Source of the DNA: Bugula neritina
Lineage: Eukaryota; Bryozoa; Gymnolaemata; Cheilostomatida; Bugulidae
Direction: 5' to 3'
Length of the DNA: 64,000 nt
Assembly (NCBI GenBank): GCA_964035545.1
Contig: OZ037773.1
Span: 10,240,751-10,304,750, forward strand
The first letter of the stretch is position 1, and each line of letters begins with the position of its first letter. Below are positions 55,913-64,000 of this stretch, piece after piece. Below the pieces are notes generated by a model, which made no database searches, was not told the DNA's origin, and saw only the letters and a list, made by a program, of their open reading frames with translations. The translations under genes were made by a program, and so were the position numbers.

Positions 55913-56639
55913 TTAATTCCTACATTTTATCTGATGATTGTGTATATATAAAGCACATGAAACTATTATATAGCAATAAAATGTTTTAATAAAGTTTCAT
56001 CATATTCCAATTTTATTCACTTTGCTCTTCTCTGCATTTAGCGGTGAGCTATAAAGCGTGCATGCATAATATGTAGTATAAACCATTGTTTCTACCAGCT
56101 TCTACTTATACACAAATGTCTGGAAGTTATTCAATAACTATGGATTTTGGTAGCATTTGATTATCAAATCACAAAGATTTAATGTTTTTAGATAGCTACA
56201 GTTGTAGTGCTGTTATATAAGCATTATCTATTATAAATGTAGCTTGTTAAAAAGTTATAATCTATCACAAGAGACAAAAAATGCCTGATTATCAGAAAGC
56301 TAGTATCAACTGGCACCTGAAAATACTGTTTATGTAGCATATTACCTACTTCCACCATGTCGTGGCTGACTAGTGTCTCGACAAATAAGTATTTCAACTT
56401 ACATCTAACTACGTCCAGTCACCTGGGGGAACAGCTGTCTGGTCATTATGGCAATTGTCTGGCTAATCAAAACATACTCTAATATTTGTTAAAAGATTAT
56501 AATACAATTTACCAAGTTCAATATTCCTTGTTTCTTTTGATTTACTCCAGTGCGTTCTTTGCTTGTGATAAATATCTTTCCTAAAGTCTTTCCAAAGTCT
56601 AGCAAGTGAAAAACTTTAGCAAATTTTTAGCCGTGATTG
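55913..56639. other. Gene-free interval
   Basis: No supported feature. Confidence 0.5.
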
Positions 56640-56800
56640 TTTTTTGTTAAATTAAGCTGAGAACTTATTCAAATTGGGCACAGGAGCAATTATGACTGAA
56701 TGCACTTCCTAGCATCAGCAATGGCCTTTGTCTAAGCTCGAACCTCTGACTTTGTGTTTACTAAGCAAATGCTCTAACCCCTAGACCTTGTGGCTTATAG
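56640..56800 (-). mobile_element. tRNA-derived SINE
   Basis: On the minus strand a box A (AGGTCTAGGGGTTAGAGC, 56788-56771) is followed 44 bases later by a box B (GGTTCGAGC). This is tRNA-gene spacing with a strong match to RNA polymerase III internal promoter consensus. A non-tRNA body follows (about 56730 down to 56640). The 3' end is not defined. Confidence 0.65.
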
Positions 56801-57143
56801 CAAATGAAAATTAAACTAATGATTTCATTATTTTATCATACAGTGTTCTAATTGTCACCATCTTCAATGAGCAGGGTCTTAGATTTATAATATAAATTGA
56901 AAAGCTGAGCTTTAAGGTAATGTCATTAATTCAAATATGGAAATTGTTTTTGGTGTGTTTACTGTTATTGTCATATTGCCTAAATTATAAATTATTCATC
57001 AATTTTTATTTCAAGAAATGCTGGCCTATTGTGTAAAAATGCTTTGAAGTTTTTTGCTTCCATCTGCTAACAATTTCTAGACATCTTTACCTGTTTATTT
57101 TTACCTGTGCATTTCTACCAGACACCGTATCCCCCTGCATGCA

Positions 57144-57658
57144 TGCGGGCTAGATCGGCCTTTTGAGCTGGTAAATTTGGCCTTTTGGTATCTTGGTAAA
57201 ATAAAAATTTAGTTCAGTTTCAATCCTTCCTAAATTTTGCTTTTCACTAATTCTCATGTTTACTATATGAATCATGACTGCTAGTACATATTGATGTGAA
57301 CAGTTATTCTCTCAAATGTGGTATGCCAAAAGTAAATTCAGATTGAAACTAACGAACTTCTATCTGCATGGGCAATATTCTTCACATATCGGCATCGGAC
57401 ACTAAACCAAATTATCAAACCATACTGTGCTTTGTTCAATGTACAAAAAAGGCTTACTTTCCTGAACAAATCAAGTTATTCTCCTGGATCTGTTTTTAAA
57501 AACAAAATAAATGCATATAAATTTGAAAATAGGCTTTAATTAATGATATATGGAGGGTTTTGACAGTGAAATTGACACTGAATTTTCTAGTGGCCTTTTT
57601 GGTGGCTAAAGTTGTTTTTGCGGCCTTTTCCCAAAAAAGGTTGAACGCCCATGGGCTA
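57144..57658. mobile_element. Possible inserted element flanked by GGGCTAGAT
   Basis: GGGCTAGAT occurs at both ends of a roughly 500-bp block that starts and ends with GGCCTTTT-rich sequence. The flanks could be a target-site duplication, but the ends are not inverted repeats, so this is weak. Confidence 0.25.
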
Positions 57659-57744
57659 GATAGATTGCGCCAACATATTGACAGTGTGCTCTATAAATAG
57701 ATCTTCTAGGCAGGTGACCAATAGAATTACTGGCTTGTAATTCT

Positions 57745-57883
57745 TAGCCAATCAAATAGACGCTACATGATGGCAAAGGCTGGAGACCAGAGTGAAATAA
57801 AGGTATATAAATGTTTCAGTGTAAGATCATACTACACTAGTGTTTATATACTGACCAGAAGTAACTTCAACATACAACTACAG
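57745..57883 (+). promoter_or_regulatory. Promoter and untranslated first exon of defensin-like gene 2
   Basis: GCCAATCAAATAGACGCTAC at 57747, TATATAA at 57804 and a non-coding exon ending CATACAACTACAG at 57883 before GTGAGC. The arrangement matches gene 1. The coding exon begins at 58403. Confidence 0.7.
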
Positions 57884-58417
57884 GTGAGCTCTATTAAGTA
57901 TTTGTTGTACATTATATAACTCAGGGTTTAGTTATGATGTCTGGTGAGTTAAACGTGTTTTATATCATAATATATCCACCTTTTGAAATCTAAAAATTCT
58001 CATAAATATTTCACGTTATAATTAGCAGCAAGTATAGTCTTGACTTACAATCATTTCAAAATTAAACGTGCTGTTCAAAAAATAGCCATGAAACCAGCAT
58101 ATATTAATTACCAAATCAGGATAAATTGTCTTTCTATACAGAAATATATAAATGTATGTATGTATATATAAATGTATATATAAATGTAGAGTCCAATGCA
58201 CCAGAAATGTAAAAACATTGTTCAAAATTAGAATAAATCAAAAATAAGCATTCATCAGAAAACTGTTTGTAAAATATTTATATATAAATGGACTAAACAA
58301 AAAAATAATGTATTGGTGTTTTTGGGTATGTATCTGCTGTGTTTTTATATATATTTATTATTGTGACTTACTTGTAAGTAATATTCTTAACTTGTTAAAT
58401 AGAAAGAAATCGTCAAC

Positions 58418-58875
58418 ATGAAAGTTCTAGCTATGCTTGTCCTTATGATGGTGATCATGATCAGCACAGTACACCAAGCTGGTGAGCTGAATATGCTATT
58501 CTGTATATTGTACCTATAAACTATCTTCTATATTTACTAGTTAACCAAAGTTGGGCCTTTATATAATTGGCAGAATTTAATAAGCTAACTAATTGTCCTT
58601 GTATTGTAAATGGCCCTTAAGGTAGCTCCATGTAAACTTTACTAGTCATTATACAACTTCTCACACACCTCACTTTAAATGTACAATAGGTACATAACTT
58701 ACAAGTAACAAGTTGTTGTATTCTTGTTCTTAGAGACTTTAAATGAATTGCTTGTCTGTTATTTATAGCTGGATGCAAAGCTGCAAAGTGCCAGACAGCC
58801 TGCAAGAGCAAAAACTTTCAATATTTTAGCTGCCGCGGCGGAAAATGTGTTTGTACTAACTACTCTTATGGTTAA
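58418..58875 (+). CDS. Defensin-like CS-alpha-beta peptide 2 (2 coding exons)
   Basis: Exons 58418-58481 and 58769-58875 encode a 56-aa precursor. The signal peptide (MKVLAMLVLMMVIMISTVHQ) is nearly identical to that of gene 1 and the intron is again phase 1. The mature part has six cysteines spaced C-x4-C-x3-C-x9-C-x4-C-x-C, the same fold class but with shorter loops and almost no other identity with gene 1. A polyadenylation signal AATAAA is at about 59032. It is a likely secreted antimicrobial peptide; activity is inferred only. Confidence 0.8.
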
Positions 58876-61144
58876 TTGGCAGAATCAATTCTCTAAGTGA
58901 CTAATGATTATTGATCTATTTATAGATTTTACTTTTCAGTCGACCAATTTTGCTGATCATATAATTATGGTCAGACGCTTTAAGCTATAAAATGCTTCCT
59001 TGTAATTTCTACTACTTGCTTGATTTATCAGAATAAAACCAGATGCATGGAAAGTTTCTAGTGACTTGTTTTATTTTATCATTTTTATGCAGTTTAAAAT
59101 TATTTGAGGACAGCAAAGTTTTCATGATATAATTTGATTGTCATCTGAGGTGCAAAGTGCAACTTAATGTTTAGTGTTTTCTGTTTGCAAATTGATGAAG
59201 AATTTAAAGTATTTTGCAATCAACCTGTTTATAGTTGTCATAAATTAATATAACTCTGTGTAAAAATATACTAAATGCAGAGTAACTCTAAATAATTACT
59301 CTTGATTCACACAAGTGAGTATATAATATACCTAACAATAAACAATAAACAATAATGTGCTTATACTAGACACAAACATTTGTCCTGCAACAAAGATTTT
59401 AGGCCGTGATTGGGTAATAATAGGCAATACATCTATACCTACCACTCATCATTACTAAAGCGTTTTGATCAAAGGTGGTTCCCTATGTGGTGAAACTAAT
59501 AAACTTGTGAAATATTCAAATACTAAGCTAGAAATTACCAATTTGTACAGGTTACTATGAGTTAAAATGATATACTTCATCAAAAGGTTACAAGGCATGC
59601 ACCTAGTGAAATCGTTCTATAATATAATATATACAAGATATAATATTTACTAAATATATGAATTCAATACACTGTCATTATATTGCAACTTATTGGAATT
59701 AAAAAGAGCCATGTTTAGGTTCTATTTGATACAGATTGAAAATTGGCTGCTAAGAGTTCGCTTGATGGTAATCAAAACATGTGTTGGTGTAATTTGAATC
59801 ACTTCTTATATTAATATTTTCCTTTTGACTTATATAACTTACAAATAATATTTTTAGTACATGGACCCCTCCCAATGCAGCTAATTATTATTGTAATTTA
59901 ATTTAAAGTTTCACTGCCATACATACAAGCCTAGTTATGCTATAAAATTGATGTTTTAGTGAACACTTAACTTAGCATTTCTAATGGACTTTACAAAAAA
60001 AAAGTGAACTCAAAAGCTAGCTTTCTATGATTCTGTTTATTGAGAAATGCTGTGGTGAAAGCTAAGATGTAAACTCTGTCAGTTATTTGGTACGCTGACT
60101 GTACATGATGTTTTATAGCTGTCTACCTTTTACTCATTTCATTTGGGTACAATATTCTGTATGCAAATGTATACAGTAATAATAATTCATATCCAATATT
60201 ATAATTTATATTATATTAAAATGTTATATTATATTGTATTAGGCTGCAAATATTACACTGTAATGCATTGTATTTTAGAAATAAAATAAATAATGAATTA
60301 TAATTTATTAACATAATATATTGTAATATTCCATCCTACTATACTATGGGATAGTTAATGCACATTTGGCTATTGGCTTTTCTGCTTTATATTTCCTCAC
60401 CTTAGTCTGGGGTCCAAAGATCATGTAAGTAAATAATATGAGGGCTATGCACCCCACCCCTGTTACAGTGTGCGACTTTATGCTGGTTGCCATAGATCTT
60501 TAATCTGCAATCAAGTGAAAATAATTAGTAGGGATAAACTTTTGGCTGGACAAAAACACAAGAACCACTACTACAAGTCTCTCAAGGGTACATTATAACT
60601 GTAGCAGTTGTTTTTAATTTCACTTTATGATGCCAATTAAGGTTTAAGGTTATTTTGTCATGAACTTCATATAGTATTGTTAGGCAAGACACACCCTTTT
60701 AAAGATGTCATGGAAAAATTCGCAATAATTATGACTGTGATAGCTTATGGTAAAAATGAGCAATGTTGATTGTGAACTACTTAAAATTGAGAAGTTTATT
60801 TTAGTGATAGCAAAGGTCTTGGCTTTTATTGTTATTCAAATCAGTTCAACTTGTTTCACCAATTATTTTGTTTTTACATTAATTTCAAATTATAGGCCAT
60901 CTCGAACTTAATGAAATCTCTTATTCATCGTTGAATTTGTCGAGATGAGATATCCGAAAGGTCATGAGTTCAGATTAGACTGGCTCACAGGAAGTGGATG
61001 TATAAGATCCTGACATACGATCACACAGCAAAGTTCTAAGAAGCAGCCGAAGCTGGTTAAATCTCAAAGTTAAAGTATATCAACTCCACACCTGAATTAA
61101 AGTTATTTTATCATGATGCTATTTGATAGAACTTCCCCAGGGTA
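58876..61144. other. Gene-free AT-rich interval
   Basis: The 3' UTR of defensin-like gene 2, then no supported feature. GGTCATGAGTTCAGATTAG at about 60959 resembles a decayed box B, without a matching box A. Confidence 0.5.
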
Positions 61145-61402
61145 AAGAATATATTATATTATTATTATACATTATTATATTATCATTATGTATTATTATA
61201 TTATCATTATATATTATTATATTATCAGTATATATTATTTATTATATTATCATTATGTATTATTATATTATCATTATATATTATTACATCATCGATATAT
61301 ATTATTATATTATCGTTATATATTATTATATTATCGTTATATATTATTATATTATCAGTACATGTTATTTATTATATTATCGTTATATATTATTATATGA
61401 TC
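61145..61402. repeat. TATTATATTATCATTATA repeat
   Basis: An AT-only 21-bp-like unit repeated about 12 times. It reads open as Tyr/Ile-rich peptides and is not coding. Confidence 0.9.
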
Positions 61403-61920
61403 CATACCATGTAGTTGTGGTCTGCCAACACATGAACTAGTTCATACAGAACCACTCTTAGACTATGCTCTCATGTAAAAGATATCTGCCTTCCACTATA
61501 GTGTTACCAGACAGCATCAAATGTAGTATTAGTTCTATTCCAACTTGCTGTCAGCTGTGTTTAGCCAATCAGTGTTTAGATTCGAAGGAATTAAATTTGT
61601 GTAGATTGAATAGAGACAGAAAGAGTGAATCAACCTCTATTGAAACATTTTAGTTACTTGGTTATAGCACTGGTTTCATTATGTTTCTGTTTATTGATCT
61701 ATGTGGGTGTATACAAATAGGTACTGTGAAATTATCTCAGTGTTATATAATGTAGCTCACACATGCTACCAGCTGTAAATATGCTTTATTATAGACAAAC
61801 TATTATTATAAATCTTGTCATGTGCAAACAACAGAGTATAAAGGAAAACCTGTCCTTAGGAAGTGAAAACCTCACACAGTGGTAACCTGTATTATATCAG
61901 CATGAATGGTTGTGGTATTG
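61403..61920. other. Gene-free interval
   Basis: An open frame at 61465-61653 has several cysteines but no conserved spacing or exon signals. It was not called as a gene. Confidence 0.4.
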
Positions 61921-62043
61921 TCAGCAGCAGCAGCAGCAGTGGCAGCAGTGGCAGCAGCAGTAGCAGCGGCAGCAGCAGCGGCAGCGGCGGCAGCAGCGGC
62001 AGCAGCGGCAGCAGCAGCAGCGGCAGTAGCGGCAGTAGCAGTT
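61921..62043. repeat. CAG/GGC trinucleotide repeat
   Basis: Mixed CAG, CGG and TAG triplets give poly-Ser/Gly or poly-Ala frames. No flanking coding context was found. Confidence 0.9.
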
Positions 62044-62899
62044 TATAAGATTATATTTACTTCTATATTTAGCATTAGCCTAATGTACAACACATGCAGT
62101 CATATATTTTGATGAAATGTGGTAATAAAATCTCCTTGTCACATGGAAGTTAGTTTCTAAAATGCATACAAATAATATAATATATTATTTGTATGCGTTA
62201 TCTTTTGTTCTAATTATAATTGTCTACCACATCTTATAATATAATATGCTTCTAGGGTTATAGTTAGGTTTTATAGATACCCATCTGTGTTTATATTTGC
62301 TATGTACATATGATCATGATAACAATCATTATATACAAAGTTGTTCTAATTCAAATATTGTTCTGCAGTTGTACAGCATATAGAATCACAGTTTTCAGTT
62401 AGCCTTATGCAATATGTAATAACTAAAAGATTTATATTCTATCAATTTAGCTGAAAAAGAAACTAAAATTTTAAATGACCTAAATTTTTAAATTAATAAT
62501 TTAAAAAAATGTTTTAAATTCATGCATGGAATATTCTTTGCTTTTTAAGAGAAAAGTAACAACTTTATAAAAATATATTGAACAATTATTTGTATGTATG
62601 AGAGATTGAAAGAGTAGAAACATAGTATACTGAAGATAATCATAATAAACTATGAGTTATCTTATATAAGCTGTGCAATCATATTACATGATGCTTCAGT
62701 CAGATTATATTTGAACCATAAAATTTGATAATGCACAAGATAGATAACTTCCAATAGCTTAGCCATTTAAAAAACTATAAGGGCAATATATCCTTTCACA
62801 GTAACTATAATATTGTATTTTAAATACAAACTATCTCAAGTATTTATAATATGTAAGAAACATTGCAACATCTAATTTATTTTATAATCCGTGATCAAT
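62044..62899. other. Gene-free interval
   Basis: AT-rich. It likely includes the 3' UTR of the last gene (minus strand). Confidence 0.45.
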
Positions 62900-64000
62900 C
62901 TAATTACTTCTGTAGTACTGGTCGGCCATTTTCTGTTGAGTCTCAAAGTCATCACGTCGCGCCATCAATTCACTCTGGTATCTGAAATGAGTTGAATTAA
63001 CATTCTATATCAATGAGTCATTGCTTAGTCTATGACTTTGATAAATAGAATGACTCTGTAATACAACTCCCACAAAGAATCTAATCTATAATTGCTGCAT
63101 AGAAAATCATTAATTCTTTTAACTGTTAACTAGAGTTAATAATGATTCTAATAACTTTTGGATGAAACTTTTCAACTTTGACTTTGGTTAGTTGCAAAAG
63201 TATCAGTTGATACTATTCATGCACAATAATATTTAAATAACATGCACTAATTTCCATTAACTTTCTAACAAGAGTTGCGGTCCCTTGTTGATAGGTGATT
63301 ATTTAGCAAGCTGTCAAATGACTAAAAAAGTTTCATATAGAACAGTAAGAGCTTTGTAAGACCTATTTGGTGTCACTACAGAAATTATTCATGTTCGGCT
63401 GAATTGTTTATTTTCTGCCTTATATCTCTACTTATTTATTTGCTGCCTTATAATATATGTGGTAGCCTATTATATAGTGTTTCTACTTCAACTAGCCAGC
63501 TTACTGCGTAACACAATATGGCTGCTGGTACTTCACATACCTGGATGTGTGGTGGTGGAAGTCTGGTCGCAGTAGTTGACTTCTGGGAGGCATCTGGTAC
63601 TTGGCCTCAATCCTGGCTCTGTCTTCCACATTGTAGTGCATCTGCTCTCTCTTCTCTAGGAACAACGCATCGTCGTGCTCGTAGTGGGGGATGTTTCCCA
63701 GCTTTGCATTCTACAGATATATCAGCTTTATGATATATATTCTACACAGTAACTATAGCAACCAGTATATGCTTTACAATAGTACTATGTCAGCTTTATG
63801 ATATATATTCTACACAGTAACTATAGCAACCAGTATATGCTTTACAATAGTACTATGTCAGCTTTATGATATATATTCTACACAGTAACTATAGCAACAT
63901 GCTATACTGTTATCACATGTCATATTTTTACCTCCAGGATGTGAGACCTGTTTTTCATATCCTGCCTCCACTCCATTGTGTAGAGTCTCGGAATCATTGG
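62900..64000 (-). CDS. Unrecognised gene, 3' exons only
   Basis: Exons, in coding order: 64000-63932 (open at the window edge), 63710-63541 and 62981-62900, in frame for 106 residues to TAG. The sequence is charged, tyrosine- and arginine-rich and predicted helical: LYTMEWRQDMKNRSHILE, GNIPHYEHDDALFLEKREQM, PRSQLLRPDFHHHTSRYQSE. It ends with KMADQYYRSN. The style recalls small ciliary microtubule-associated proteins, but I cannot name a family. Intron phases and donors (GTAAAA, GTATGT) are consistent. Confidence 0.65.
63724..63900. repeat. 68-bp repeat in the intron beside the acceptor
   Basis: Two full copies and a partial third of AGCTTTATGATATATATTCT plus downstream sequence, at 63724, 63792 and 63860. 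It starts 14 bp from the acceptor of the exon ending at 63710. Confidence 0.9.

Noticed and set aside
60950-61010. Possible third SINE head (GGTCATGAGTTCAG)
   Set aside because: Box B is poor and no box A is found at tRNA spacing.
61863-62112. Poly-Ser/Gly and poly-Ala proteins
   Set aside because: Triplet repeat without coding context.

Overview
This is nuclear DNA from an animal, probably a marine or aquatic invertebrate; the sequence alone does not fix the species or phylum. The evidence is AT-rich intergenic DNA, many short spliced exons with GT-AG junctions and metazoan orthologues (MAX, DHFR, ATG5, LYRM7, a GAL3ST-type sulfotransferase). Other genes belong to families best known from cnidarians, sponges, molluscs and amphioxus: LRAT-domain proteins with a glycine zipper, TPR proteins with a DUF294-like nucleotidyltransferase fold, and animal PhnZ homologues. 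I rebuilt the gene models by hand from splice sites and reading phase. Every model I could follow through its internal exons stays in frame.

Layout. Positions 1-6800 are a gene-free, repeat-rich stretch: a Ty3/Gypsy integrase fragment, an inverted-repeat (MITE-like) element, a tRNA-derived SINE and a perfect 200-bp palindrome set in a TA array. At 6821-7885 is the 3' exon of an LRAT-domain gene. From 9.7 to 18.6 kb, MAX (minus) and DHFR (plus) lie head to head around a 554-bp shared promoter with an E2F-type site. The DHFR gene encodes two DHFR domains in tandem in one frame. From 19.3 to 27.1 kb is a 15-exon gene (minus) for a roughly 1,020-residue TPR protein with a DUF294-like fold. A 59-residue membrane-protein frame lies at 29.1 kb. 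From 30.1 to 42.1 kb is an 18-exon gene (plus) for an unrecognised, mostly disordered 911-residue protein. LYRM7 (minus, 43.0-44.6 kb) and ATG5 (plus, 46.1-47.8 kb) are divergent. A PhnZ-like HD dioxygenase (minus, 48.8-50.2 kb) and a galactose-3-O-sulfotransferase (minus, 50.8-53.5 kb) follow. Two paralogous defensin-like (CS-alpha-beta) peptide genes (plus) start near 53.8 and 57.8 kb. The remainder is repeat-rich, ending in the 3' exons of an unrecognised gene (minus, 62.9-64 kb).

The most striking pattern is that many minisatellites abut or include real splice junctions. In MAX, DHFR, the 911-residue gene and, more loosely, ATG5 and the last gene, arrays begin at or beside an exon edge. 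Several repeat the 5' splice site (or, in MAX intron 4, also the 3' splice site) in every unit, creating multiple decoy splice signals. The other main points are the tandem DHFR fusion, the spacer-free perfect palindrome, and the defensin pair with conserved promoters but diverged mature peptides.
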